Below are positions 33,890 through 44,949 of a stretch of DNA of 64,000 nucleotides, piece by piece. How positions within the stretch are numbered: the stretch's first letter is position 1; each line of letters opens with the position of its first letter. The notes beneath the pieces were generated by a model. The model did not search any database and was not told where the DNA came from. It was given only the letters and a program-made list of their open reading frames with translations. Source of the stretch: Podaxis mareebaensis (Eukaryota; Basidiomycota; Agaricomycetes; Agaricales; Agaricaceae); assembly GCA_018524725.1 (NCBI GenBank), contig JAEUWP010000103.1:310001-374000 (forward strand), in the 5' to 3' direction. Position numbers and translations under genes: made by a program.

Positions 33890-35158
33890 ATGTCCCATAC
33901 CGCCAAAGCCAAGGCGAAAGGTGTTAGCGCCAGCTCTTTCTTCGACCTCAAGGCAGAGCTATCAAAACAAGAAGCTGAATTCGCGAAAAACAAGGCAGCA
34001 GGGAAGAACACACCGATAGTTGGCGGGGCTAAACGACCGGACAAGGTGGGCTGACGAATACCATCCTACCGAACTCCACCCTGAACCGGGATTATGATCA
34101 TAGAAACCTACAATATGGGCTCGCCAGAACAAAGGTGTCAATGCGCGTGCTTCGAGGGATATACAGTTAGAAGAAGTCAGCAAGCCCACGCTCGAGTCGG
34201 CCCGTGCGGTTCTGGAGCGCAAGGCGAAGATATACGACAAGCTGCGGAGAGGAAAGTCTGGGGGGTTGAGCGACAAGCAGTATGATGCTCTGTTGGTGGA
34301 TGTATGCATTCTATCTCGAATGGTAGTTATATGCGCACTAATTAGTTTCTCCAGTTTGATAGCAAGCCTATTGATTCGTACGAATCCGACAGCGACGACG
34401 TGGATGAGTCATTGACTGTCCCGAAGCCACCAGAGGACGATGATGACCCTATCATTGAATACGAAGACGAGTTCGGCCGCGTTAGGACTGCTCGTCGTTC
34501 AGAAGTGCCTCGAGAGCTTCTTCCGCGCAATGATCCCGACAACCAGGACTCTGATGAAGATCTGGTCATTTATAATCCAGTAAACCATTTCCCCACATAC
34601 ACGCCCTCAGAAGAACGCATTGCAGAAATTGCGAAGGAATATGCTGAGGAAAACAATCCGCTAAATGTGCACTACGACTCGACAAAAGAAGTGCGGGCTA
34701 AAGGAGCTGGATTTTATCAGTTCTCCGCGGACGAGGAGACGAGGAGGAAACAGATGGAAGAACTGAAGGCTGTACGACAGGAGACAGAGAAGACGAGGAA
34801 GGAAACGGGTGCTATGGACGTACTGCCTGGAGAGGTGGAAGGCATGCAAGAGACTTCGACAAAAAGTCGGGCGATGGAGAAGAGGAAACGAGAGATTGAA
34901 GAGCGAAGGAAGATCTTGGAAGAGAAGAGGAAGAAGCCCAAAACCACCCCTACGGATGATGCCAAGAGTTCCACGCCTACCTCTATACCTAAAGCCCAAG
35001 AGGCCGAGATCGATCCATTCGCTGTGCTCGAATCTACAACTACCTACGTTCCAAAGCCGACGAAGAAGCCGGCGCAAAAGGCGGGTCTTAATCCTGACGC
35101 TGATGCGTTCCTTGCCCAGTTGGAGCAGGATTTCCTAAAGAACAAAAAGACTCGATGA
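33890..35158 (+). CDS. CCDC174-like protein
   Basis: Four exons. The start MSHTAKAKAKGVSASSFFDL matches the family opening (SASSxxDLKAEL), then LSKQEAEFAKNKAAGKN, the conserved KKPTIWARQNKGVNARASRD, and LERKAKIYDKLRRGKSGGLS leading to LLVDFDSKPID. An acidic stretch and the conserved block IIEYEDEFGRVRTARRSEVP follow, with HYDSTKEVRAKGAGFYQFSA and EETRRKQMEELKAVRQETEK next. The C-terminal part is Lys/Glu coiled coil with KRKREIEERRKILEEKRKKP. Human CCDC174 is a nuclear protein linked to the exon-junction complex, so an RNA-processing role is inferred. The GTG upstream at 33854 is not used; the ATG at 33890 fits the family start. It ends 63 bp from the convergent metallo-beta-lactamase gene. 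Confidence 0.85.
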
Positions 35159-35221
35159 AGTGGGGGCCCAAATCCATTCATCCATTCGCTTCCAGATATA
35201 GTTCTAAAGTACAAGTGGGAT

Positions 35222-36412
35222 CTACTGGGCACTTTTACGTGCTTCCTCAATCAAGCGTTCTGGACATCGCAACGAAAATGCGCCTCCAGCTTGTTCATAG
35301 ACGACGTTCTCCTCTCCTCGCACTTTCAACCTGCCTTTCACTGGTTCCATTCCTTTTAACACATCATCCATGAACGCTCTTGAATCAGCAAGGACCTGCA
35401 TGGCCGGTCGAGCTGCCGTCCGATGCCCTGCATTAATCAGGACTTCCTTGGCCTGGAGGCTGCTCCTCGTCCGAAGCTTCTCGTTTATCTCTGCGACGAA
35501 TGCCATCAAGTAATCCACCGATTCGAGCCATGCCGTTATTGAACCCTCGGTCGGGAAGATGATAGGTTCATACTCATAGAGACTGTCGCCCACGTAAAGC
35601 ATCATTTCGCCTGCATCATACACCGCAAGCTCATCCGGTGTATGACCCGGCGTATGGAGGATTGTGATGTTGAGAGGGACGTAGGGATGTGTCGGCGAGG
35701 TGACAGTATATCCATGTGGGACAAGCTTGGGGGCATACTTGGGAGTCCTGATGTGCAATGCATTGCAGAGGGAATGCTCGGGAAGCTTCGAAGGTGATAG
35801 GAAGGCCTTGGAATGTGCTGAGGCCAGGATGACCGAGTCATCACTGAAACCCTGGATCAGAACGGGGTCTTTGATGTTCTCATTACACTCACAAGTCTTC
35901 AATACCCACTGTTGCGATTGTGTATCAGTTTCCAGTCAAGTTCATTCAACTCCAAATGGCGTACAGATATGATCGTAGTGACAATGCGTTGTAATGACTA
36001 CGTATTTCATTTTTCCTCCTTCATTCAATGGCCGCCCGTCATTGTCTGCGACGTCAACGGACTCGATAAACTTCCGCAGACTTGTCACCTCAACGTCGGG
36101 GTCATAAGATTTTCCGCCAGTCCCGGTATCTATGACGAGAACGGTATTGGCTGAAGGTAGGAGTTTGACGTATATGTGAGGGTGTTCAGAGAATATATCG
36201 TTGTATTCTTCGACGAGAAACGTGGAGGGTGTAAGACGAGTTGCTCGGAATGCAGATTTTGTCATGGGTTGATGTAGGAAAGGGCTTGGGCTGCGGAAAT
36301 GAGGCAGAAGGGGAAAGAGAAGGGTCGGAGGGGAAGACCAGAGGAAGGAGATGGTGAGAACGAAGGTGCAAGTAAGCAGTTTCAACCAGGTGATTGTCAA
36401 AGTGGTGTGCAT
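35222..36412 (-). CDS. Metallo-beta-lactamase-fold hydrolase
   Basis: Three exons. The zinc motif H-x-H-x-D-H is visible as TTHCHYDHILGIEDF, where HILGI is restored by splicing out 35942-type introns. Further fold markers are VLVIDTGTGG before it, ILHTPGHTPDELAVYD (metal-binding His) and YVGDSLYEYEPIIFP (bridging Asp), with the late His in NAGHRTAARPA. Two starts are possible. The ATG at 36412 adds about 49 residues with a hydrophobic segment (LKLLTCTFVLTISFLW), suggesting a membrane anchor or secretion signal. The ATG at 36265 (MTKSAFRATRLTPSTFLV) gives a cytosolic enzyme. All usual metal ligands appear present, so it is likely active. The substrate is not predictable from the sequence. Confidence 0.85.
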
Positions 36413-36643
36413 CTGCGGAGAAGGATATGTGTACTACATGGAATCTTTGTATCCTCAACACATAAATATTGCTGTCGACTGGCCATGCGGCCAGCAGCAG
36501 GCATTAATACGCAGCTGAAGTACTTAGTACTACTGTGACTCGGAGCCCTCCCGCCATTTTAACCCTAGTGCCCTTGCCTCGACAATCAAAGAACGCAGCA
36601 TCTTCCGCACCCGGGACTGGTATAACACGTCAACTGACCCAAG

Positions 36644-36919
36644 TCAACCACCAGACACTGGGGGGATGACGGCGACTTCCTCTCCACCTCTCAGAACCAC
36701 AGAGCTTGGATCGTCGACCATTTCTGCGTCGACGCTCCATTGGCTCGTTTGCAGGACCTTGGCGAGATCCGTGATTGGGTATCGTGATGTAAGTAGGTCA
36801 CTGAGGGAGGATAGGGGGAGGCCGGTGGATGGGATGGTTATTTGTTCACTCGTTCTGCCTGTGGCTGTTGATGCCGCCGCAAAGTAGAGGATGGTGATTT
36901 GGGGCTTAGGTGCAGACAT
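36644..36919 (-). CDS. Molybdopterin synthase sulfur carrier subunit (MOCS2A/MoaD)
   Basis: A 91-residue single-exon frame, MSAPKPQITILYFAAASTAT to the C-terminal VAVIPPVSGG. The beta-grasp, ubiquitin-like fold is recognisable from ITILYFAAA at the start and the ending E-V-A-V-I-P-P-V-S-G-G. The terminal Gly-Gly is thiocarboxylated and donates sulfur to precursor Z in molybdenum cofactor synthesis, together with MOCS2B, which is not in this window. The start at 36919 was chosen over the upstream in-frame codons because the family begins a few residues before the first strand. It lies 178 bp from the stop codon of the thiamine pyrophosphokinase gene. Confidence 0.92.
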   Translation of the reverse strand: MSAPKPQITILYFAAASTATGRTSEQITIPSTGLPLSSLSDLLTSRYPITDLAKVLQTSQWSVDAEMVDDPSSVVLRGGEEVAVIPPVSGG

Positions 36920-37097
36920 GCCGGGTGCGCGATAACGGCGAGGCCAGAGAGCGGGGCGCTGCAGATGACAGAAATGAGGATAATATGACAATGAGATTAA
37001 GATCATATTAATCAATATCGGATAAGCATAATGTGATAACATCTGACCCCGAACAAATACGCCTAGACAGAAATTAGGTTGGTAAAATAGCTATAAT

Positions 37098-38156
37098 TTA
37101 AACACCATTGCGCTGGATGCCTTTACTCAGGCAGCGCAATTCCGCCGTCCACCAGATAGGTTTGGTCGTCTTGATCCAAACGACGTCTTCGCCGGGCACG
37201 AGGTGGTTAGAAGTCGAGACGAGACCATCAAACGACGATGGGTGGTCCGTCAAATTCCAACGGAGCCCATTTGTGGATAAAATTGTCTCGTCGATGCCGA
37301 CAGGAAGGAGGCCGCAAGTTTGACCTAGAAGCGTGTGGTCGATGTGGATGTAGTGTTCGCCCTGGGCCACCCCCATCAGAAAGTCAGATAACAAAATCAG
37401 TACGCTCCTGAATTAGACTGTTTTGGGAGGAAGACGCACAGAGTCTAATACCCAACCTACGTTATCGTCCGTTACTGCATACACCCTCTTTCGAGTCTTA
37501 CGGAGTTTGTGCAGGTAGGAAAGGGTATGGATTGTCTGGTCGAGACGGCCTGCAAGTCCGCCGAGGATAATGATGTCGTATTGCTGTGGCGAGTCTGCTT
37601 CGGGGGAATTCGTTCTTCCCTCGTCTTGTTCTTTGAGTTGGAGGGCATGAACACATTTCATGAGATCTGTGGAGTTTTGGTCGTGGTCTTCTACTATTGG
37701 TACACCCTAGGGATAAACAAGGAGTAGTCAGGAGAGGATATTCGTTTTATATGACCTCGAGGAAGAAGAGGCGTACATGGCGTGCATAGTATTCCCTCAC
37801 ATCGCAGCGTATGGAGTCCAAGTCTCCCTTAATCAAGTCGGGGAGGTACCTGAGAAAAGAAGCCCAGCATGACACTCAGCTATTTTCACCGAAGAACTCG
37901 TAACGCACAGCTGAGGGTCAACATGCAGACTTGTCAACAGATCATACAGGCGATTCGCACCTCCGTCAGCACAATAGTGCCACACGGATGAGTTCCATAC
38001 ACGTTGGAGGAGTGGGAAGGAGAAGGGCTGGTTGAGGATGATAAGTGCATAGTCGTGTTTCGTGGAGCATCCACAGGAACAACGAGAAGCAGAGTCGGAT
38101 TTAGAAGTGGAGGCGGAATAGGAAAGGTCAAGGAAGTCAACGTTCCAGCTCGTCAT
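37098..38156 (-). CDS. Thiamine pyrophosphokinase
   Basis: Transfers pyrophosphate from ATP to thiamine to form thiamine diphosphate. Four exons joined by GT-AG introns give about 285 residues from MTSWNVDFLDLSYS. The family motifs are all present: ALIILNQPF, YCADGGANRLYDLL, then YLPDLIKGDLDSIRCDVREY, DHDQNSTDLMKCVHAL, IILGGLAGRLDQTIHTLSYL and, in the C-terminal B1-binding sandwich, LLGQTCGLLPVG, GLRWNLTDHPSSFDGLVSTS and EDVVWIKTTKP. The N-terminal insertion with several Cys and Ser (SASRCSCGCST) is not typical and may be lineage-specific. It corresponds to budding yeast THI80. No riboswitch-like element is seen in its leader. Confidence 0.95.
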
Positions 38157-38535
38157 GGACTGAATAAATATGTAGAATTTACGACGCTAGGCGGAAGAAA
38201 GGGACTGCTGACTCGGTTCATGCAGTGCACGGCTTCACTCCCCATACGGCTCGGTCGGGCTTACGCCATCGATGACAGATGATGAGGAGCCGACGGACAT
38301 TACATTATTGGACCAAACAGGGTCTGTCATCTAGCTGCAAACTAACTACGCAGAACAGTGGTTATCGTGGTCCACCGAGACACAAGAGAAAGGTTCCCAA
38401 TGCGAGTACTTATAATACATAGCCGTGAACGTTAACGTGAGGCCATCGTTGATAGATAGACCCAATCACACCATCACCTATTGACTGTGTGACCGAAAAA
38501 ACCCAGTAAGTAGAATGAATACTGAAACAAGTCCC
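38157..38535. other. Promoter region of thiamine pyrophosphokinase
   Basis: About 380 bp between two minus-strand genes. No coding frame supported. Confidence 0.4.
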
Positions 38536-40418
38536 TCAGGAGCCTTGATTCCGTCTCGACCACGTCGAAAAGCTGAGTGCACCGACAACACCAACCACAA
38601 GCAAAGCCGTCCCGGCACCAAGCAACCCAGGAATATAATAATACCAAGCCCCATCGACGTCATCTACATCCTGATTCTTCACCACACTCGCAGCCAATTG
38701 CTCCTCCTTCGCCTTCTTCCTCCTCCTCACAAGCGGTGGTTCCGCATCCGTATGCAACGACTCTCGCGACGCGACACTCTCTGGCGTCGACACGCCCAAA
38801 TCCAACGACGGCATTTCCAACTCTACGCTACCGGTACCTCGAACGTCGCTTTCTTGTGGTAAAGCAGGTATATCCAAGTCAGGTTGCAGTTGCCGTGCGC
38901 GGTCAAAGTATTTGCCCGCAGCTTCTCGATCCCGTTTCCAGGCTTCTGTGCCGCTTTCGCCTACTTGAGATTGCAGGGGCATCCGGATGGAGGATAAGCT
39001 CGAGTAGGAAGAGGAGAGGAGAGTAGAAGCTGCTCCTTCTAAGTGAAGCAGGCCCGCTTCTAGGTACAATTGTGCCAAACCCCGAGATCCGCCTATACAC
39101 TGGAGATAGTAGGGTGTTGTACCCCGAGGCGCTGGTTCTTCGGGTAGCGAATCAAAGTCGTAGGAACCGGAAAGGGGAAGGTAGTGAGAAACGAGACGCA
39201 TGGTAGCGGAGGGGATATGAGCCTGGTGCCATGCACGGCTTTCCTACGTTCAGCACAATTCACACAATCCACAACTAGACCGAACACTTACAGGAAGTAC
39301 TCAAACGCCTCATCTCTGTCCTTCCTAATATCAAACAACTCCAACCCAATCAACGCTAAACTCGTCGGGTCCATGTTATACTGATGCTCAAGCTCATGAC
39401 TATGCTTGAACACAGTCGAGTTCGCCAAATGCGGTGCAAGCGTCTCTGCAGCCGGACCAACAATCAACGAAGGCCAAATGATCGACTGCTCCTTTTCCAA
39501 ATGCAACGTCAACAACCTTCCCGAATTTGGACCATGTAACGACTCCAGCGATGAATAACTCGATGCCATACTCCCAAAGGCACCGGTATGCCCTTGCGCT
39601 GTTGTAGTATGCGCCAGCTGCACGCCAGTATGTCCGGGCGACACCGACCTCGAAGCAGCTGCGGAGTTAGCGTTTGTCCCGTTCCGATTCCGGCGGTTCA
39701 AATGCCTAAGGAGTCTATCATCTGCAGATGAGAGACTAGGCGAGGATAAGCTCGGAGATGTGGAAGTGACGTCGTCTGCGTCTGAGACTTGGCCACTCTC
39801 GAGTGACGCGGCAAAACTGCTCGAAATATCGGGATCGGAGATGTAGGCATAAGAAGAGTGGGAATGCGTCGACGCTGTTGAGGTCGTAGATGTCGTTCGT
39901 TCTCTTGCAGAGAGTCGTGAACTCCGTGGCTCGAGCTGCCACACTGAGGTTGCTGTGTTGACAGTGCTGTAGAGGCGACCCTGGCACAAAGAGAATTCGG
40001 GCGTTGGAACGAGGTCCTCATAGGGAGTCAAGCGGGACGCACTTTGATTGTCGGTGGATGCCCTTTTACACCTACGACTAGATAGTTGCGGTCGATGATT
40101 ACCTAGAAGCACACAACAGTAGAAAGTTAGTGACATATTACGCCCGATCGCGAAGTTTAGAGTCAGCCACGCACAGACAAGTCGTCCTCCTGGGTATTAT
40201 AAGGTACCATAATGAGCACTGTCGCCTGACATTATACCATCCCGCATAAGACTTGTGGATCTCTCGAGACATACACCGATATAAGCATTTACCTGATCAT
40301 GCGACTTTTGGGGTAATTAGGAGTCAGACTCTTTGTCTTCCGACGTAGTTCAACAAGGGCGGAGACGTACCTGGTGCCATGAGTAGGAGTAGTAAGGTCT
40401 CTCGTTGTATCTGTCCAT
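38536..40418 (-). CDS. Tail-anchored protein of unknown family
   Basis: Four exons: 40418-40371 (MDRYNERPYYSYSWHQ), a short one near 40102-40040 (VIIDRNYLVVGVKGHPPTIK), a long one from about 39980 to 39289, and the last to the stop at 38536. The first intron is long for this genome (268 nt, 40103-40370). After a Ser/Thr-rich linker comes a folded-looking helical block, LLTLHLEKEQSIIWPSLIVG and DPTSLALIGLELFDIRKDRD, then EAFEYFL and, after the splice, ATMRLVSHYLPLSGSYDF with GGSRGLAQLYLEAGLLHLEG, which suggests TPR/Sel1-like helices. A basic cluster (VRRRKKAKEEQ) precedes one hydrophobic helix of about 22 residues (YYIPG to VVGAL) and a short tail SFSTWSRRNQGS. That is the plan of a tail-anchored protein of ER, mitochondria or peroxisome. 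I do not recognise the family. Confidence 0.65.
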
Positions 40419-40553
40419 GGGGATTGTGTTGGGGGATGACAAGGAAGCTGGGTCAAGGAATGTGACGGGTCGGCGCTTGCGAGTGCAGCAAGGCCACGCT
40501 CACACACGTGCCCATTAATCAGCGCTCGTTCTTCTGTCACAACCACGACCCAG

Positions 40554-40586
40554 TCAATTCAATTCAATTCAATTCAGTTCAATTCA
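40554..40586. repeat. (TTCAA)n pentanucleotide microsatellite
   Basis: Five to six tandem copies of TCAAT/AATTC with one G substitution (TTCAGTTCAA), located about 140 bp upstream of the start of the tail-anchored protein gene, in its likely leader or promoter. Confidence 0.8.
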
Positions 40587-40763
40587 TCCATCCTAAGTAC
40601 TCTGCGTCTCATCCCATCCAAAAACAAAAACAAGTAATGCGCGAAAGCAATTTCAGAACCAAGAAATCCAAAACGAAAGACGTGTACTATGCAGTAGTAG
40701 TAGTTAAAATGCGAACGTAAAGTGGAGATGTAAAGCGACATATATAAACACGGAATTCGTCAA

Positions 40764-43700
40764 CTATCCCGCCCCCGACCCAGCAAGACTTCCCGGCAAA
40801 TTCACCTGTGAATCCGACTTGAGCGCACTGGCAATCTTCCTAATCCTATCCTTCTCTGCCTCCATATGCTGCACAACCATCCCATCGAACCTCTTCAATG
40901 CCTCTGGCTTCCGGTCATGCTGCGATGAGGAAACAGACGGCAGTGGCACAACCTGACCTGCAGTCGCCGGCCGACGCTTCTCCGCACCTTCCATACTCTG
41001 CCCCGCGATAACGCTCGGAACAGCCGGACCCGCCATCACAATAGCACTCCTGGCAGCAGCAGCAGCAGCAACACCAACACCTTTCGTCAACGAATTTATC
41101 TCTCTACCCTGTGCCTGTGCGAGTAATGTCGTCAACTCGCTTCCGTGTCCAAGGTCACTCTTCCTCTCAGAGAAGAACGGTGTTTTTGCCGGTGTATACC
41201 CCAACGCCTTTGTCGAATCCACAACTCCGATCGGTAGCGTCCTCGACCGCTCAGTCGGGGCTCTCCCGACATATGGCGTCGAGAAGTTGCCCAAACGCAT
41301 AAACGAACTCGGCTTGATAGGGCTAATAGCCACGGCTGAATTTGCCCGGGCGCGGGGATCGAGAATGAATGGGGGTGGGGATTGTGTCAAGGGCCGTGGT
41401 GACTGTGTAAGATCCTCTTCTTCGTCTTCATCTTCACTATCATCTGAGGATTCCAAATCATCCATGGCATTAGGTTGCGCCTGTATGGTATCAAAGAACG
41501 ACGTGGGTGAGGAGGGCGCTGGTGAATGTATCGCAACTTCGGCCGTATCTGGGGGTATCTCTAGAGTTAATGGTATGGTATTGGTGTCTCTGCGACGTAA
41601 TGACGAAGCATAAGGATGTTGTCCCCCTTTCGGCGGTGACGGTGAGCTGATTTGAATTCTAGGTTCCGCAGCGGCACTTCTACCGAGTGCGGAACTAGGG
41701 TAATTGAACGATGAAGAACGAGGTGGTGGTCGGAGGGCAATGTGAGCGATTGAGGTGGATGGTCGCGGAGGTGGGGACGCCAAAGAAGAACGCGTCCGTG
41801 TTTCTTCTTCCGTAGACAGATGCTCTATACTGTTACGATGAACGGAAGAGGTAGTCGAGCGATCTCCAGGCTGGTTTAGCGCTTCCTGGAAAGCAGAAGT
41901 GGTAGGTGACAACGAAGTTTGAGAATAAGACGAGATCGAGGGTCTGTTGCCCAAGGCTGACAATCTCGGAGACCCTCTCGGAATCCGTTCATCGACATCG
42001 TCCAAGTGCGACTGCGAAGAAAAGGCACTCGATCTCGAGGGCACCTCTCTACTTGTCTCGTAAGACTGTGACAACACCGTCATCTGTGAAGATCGTCGAG
42101 TCGTGGACAGGGGCGGTGGGGGAGGCGTCATCACAAATTGTTGCCGCATAAATTCATACGTCTCCGAAAGCATTGGCGTAGACATCGATCTACGCAACCT
42201 CGACTTGGAGGAACGTTCGGAAGCAGGCGTCTCTCCATCAAGGCTGTGCTGCTGAAGGTCGGTCTGAGATACTGAATATGCCGCATTGAAGATCTGTCTT
42301 CGGGGGGCTGGTGTGAGTGGTGTGAGGTTGCCAACTGGCGTTATCGCCCGCGCAGGCAGATAGCTCGAACGCCTCGAATCATTCGATTCAGGAGTTGCAA
42401 GAAATTTACTCGCCGATTTGGCCGTTGACGGCCGGCTCTGCTGAGATTTCCGAATCGAATCCTTCTTGTTGACATTGTCCTCCTGCGGCGCACCATCCAC
42501 CTCGAGACTAGTCTGTGGATCCGCGATTCGTTGCTGTAACCTCTTCGCTCGCGCGCCAGGTGTCGTACTCCTGGATGACTCTCCATTAACCCGCGGTGAC
42601 GCAAGCATAGGAGTAGAAGTACCAGCAACATGCGAAAACGTCGAATCCTCCGGGGTATGATCCAATGAATGGTGAACAGCCTCCCGCAACAACGCCTTCC
42701 TCCAATGGTCATCTGTCTCGTACGATGACATGTTTGGACTATTAGGTGGTAACCGGTCTGCAAGAATAGCTGCTCCGACAGATTCTTGGACTCCCAAACC
42801 ATGTAGCGCCGACGCCTGCACCGCGAATGGATAGTTCGAAGCAGGGAGAGGAATATCCACTGCATCTGTAGGGTCAATCACATCACCCACATCCTGCGAC
42901 TGTGGTGGTAGTGGCGGTTGCCTTCCCTTTTCAGGCCCTTGCTCCCGCCTCGCGTTCCGCGTTTTCATCTCTTGCTCTGCCTGCTTTGCAGCCACCGCGA
43001 TATTGTTCATCCGCTCTCTCACAACAACGACGCGCCCGCGATCGATATTGCCATTCATTGGATGGGCCGAAAGATGTGGAGCCTGTGGGGAACGGGGCTG
43101 TGTATGTAGCGCGTATGACGCTGAGATCGAGTCCGACGTCGTCCTGAGGATAGGGCCTGCACCAAATCCAGGAGCCACCGGCGTTGTGGGCTTGGGCTTG
43201 GATTTTCCGACACGGAAAATATCCAAGAACGTCGGCACGGAAGGTTTCTGGGGTTTCTTAGCGTTCATCGAGGTAGCAAAATCCTCTGGCGACGGCTTCA
43301 TATGCGCTGGCGGCAAGAAGTAGCTGTTGTTCACTAGAAGTCGAAGCCGATAAGCTACATCATCTCCGTCGTATTCTTGCATCTCGTCTTCCTCCTCGGT
43401 GAGCAACGATATATTCGGTTGCTGGAGGTTTTCGTCGTCCGCTGTCGTGCGTGGAGAGGCAGGAGATGTTGGACCAGAAATAGTTGACGTGGATGGGGGA
43501 TAAAACGAAGAGCGGGTGCTGGATTCGTGTGTCGAAAATGAAGCGCGTGCGTTGGGAGTGAGCTCAGGATCACGCGAAAATGCAGAGAAAGCAGGGTTAT
43601 ATGAAGTTTCTATGGAAGCAAGCTGAGAGGCCTGCCTCGCCGCCTTGGACTATAGGAGGATGCAACCATCAACACGCGCTCTATAAGAACTTCATACGAA

Positions 43701-44114
43701 ATGAAAAATCCGACGTACCAGCTTGGGCGGCATCGGAGATTGTTGTGGGAGAGTAGCCACGAGTGTTACTTCTCCAGCGGCAGAGTCGGCTTCCTGCGAA
43801 GTCAGACTCCTGCTACTCGTGGCGACATTTAGGGAACGGGGAGGAGGAAGGAGGGTATCCGATATTTGAGGGACGGTGTCTGGGTGTTTGATAGGGTGTT
43901 TGTCGGCGAAGGGAAGGTCTGGGACAGGACTTGGTGGTTGTTCTTGAGGGCGCGTTACAGAGGATCCAGTCACCGTTTTCGAGCGTGTTCTTATACGGGA
44001 GCGTCGCGTTAGACTGGCGCCACTTGCGCTACTGGAGTTGCTGGCGACCGAGCGGACAGAATTAGGGCGACTGAGGTGGGGCGTACTCACTGTTGGCAAC
44101 GATGAGGAGGACAT
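40764..44114 (-). CDS. Ser/Pro-rich protein of unknown family
   Basis: Two exons joined across a 69-nt intron (43650-43718) give about 1,090 residues, starting MSSSSLPTVSTPHLSRPNSV and ending SDSQVNLPGSLAGSGAG. Almost all of it is low-complexity Ser/Pro/Arg/Thr sequence with many SP, TP and RxxS sites, typical of a heavily phosphorylated, disordered regulator. One segment looks constrained: YRLRLLVNNSYFLPPAHMKP followed by PSVPTFLDIFRVGKSKPKP. A short predicted helix near the C-terminus reads RFDGMVVQHMEAEKDRIRKI. Also notable are SVGAAILADRLPPNSPNMSS and DDHWRKALLREAVHHSLDH. No transmembrane segment. It shares a 151-bp divergent promoter with Erg28. No function is inferred. Confidence 0.75.
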
Positions 44115-44265
44115 GTTGAAGGCACCATGAGAACGGTTAGACCGTCAACTGAACGCCATCGTATCAATTTGGAGTAGTCCGGTTTTTTGACATCTGACCG
44201 CGATTTACGTAATTCCACATGGGAACTCGTTCCTTGCTCCTCTCTTCATCTTCCACATCCACATA

Positions 44266-44949
44266 ATGTCCGCTATCCTCGACAATATCATCCCTCGTGA
44301 GTCCCCTGTGTCGTATGCAGTTTTCATCGACTTAATGCTTCCGATGACAGTCCTTCCTCCCTCCCTCCTTGGCAAATGGCAGCTCCTTGTAGCCACCACC
44401 GCAGTGTTCAACACCGTCCAGAACTTCATGACACTCAAACTCACCCGTAGAATCTACAACAACGTTCCCTCTGCATCAGGTACGCGTCATTTCTCAACAA
44501 GACGCGAAGACCGCTCATCCTTCACCAGTGACCGCCCTCCAAGCTCGTACCTTTGGTGTTTGGACCCTGACCTCGGCAGTCGTGCGATTTTATGCCGCGT
44601 TCCACATCCACGAGAAAGCGTGCGTTCGGACCTCGGCAACCTACATTCCAAGAACCCAATGGCTGATGAGCATTTCCGAATCTAGGATTTATGACATGGC
44701 CTTGTTCACGTACCTCATCGCTTTCGGCCACTTTTCAACAGAGTTGTTCGTCTTCAGGACGGCAAGAATCAACCCTGGTGTCCTCAGCCCAGTATTTGTA
44801 TCTAGTGAGTTCTAGTCCCTTTCAATTTGCGCCGACATCAGACACGACTGCTGAAACAAATGATCTCGCTAATTCTGCCAACGCCCATCCAACCAGCATT
44901 ATCTTTGATTTGGATGCTCAATCAATATGACTTTTACGTGCGATCGTGA
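44266..44949 (+). CDS. Erg28-like ergosterol biosynthesis scaffold protein
   Basis: ER membrane protein that tethers the C-4 demethylation enzymes (Erg25, Erg26, Erg27) in sterol synthesis. Exons join as MSAILDNIIPLLPPSLLGKW, QLLVATTAVFNTVQNFMTL, KLTRRIYNNVPSASVTALQA, then RTFGVWTLTSAVVRFYAAFH, EKAIYDMALFTYLIAFGHFS and TELFVFRTARINPGVLSPVF. The end is VSTLSLIWMLNQYDFYVRS. This covers the four membrane helices and the conserved TLKLTRRIY, RTFGxWTxxSxxVR and YxxALxTYxIAFGHF motifs. Four short introns, including one that removes an in-frame stretch before IYDM. The last splice choice (acceptor CAG at about 44898) was made because it yields the family's final helix instead of an early stop. Length about 145 residues, usual for the family. 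Confidence 0.93.
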
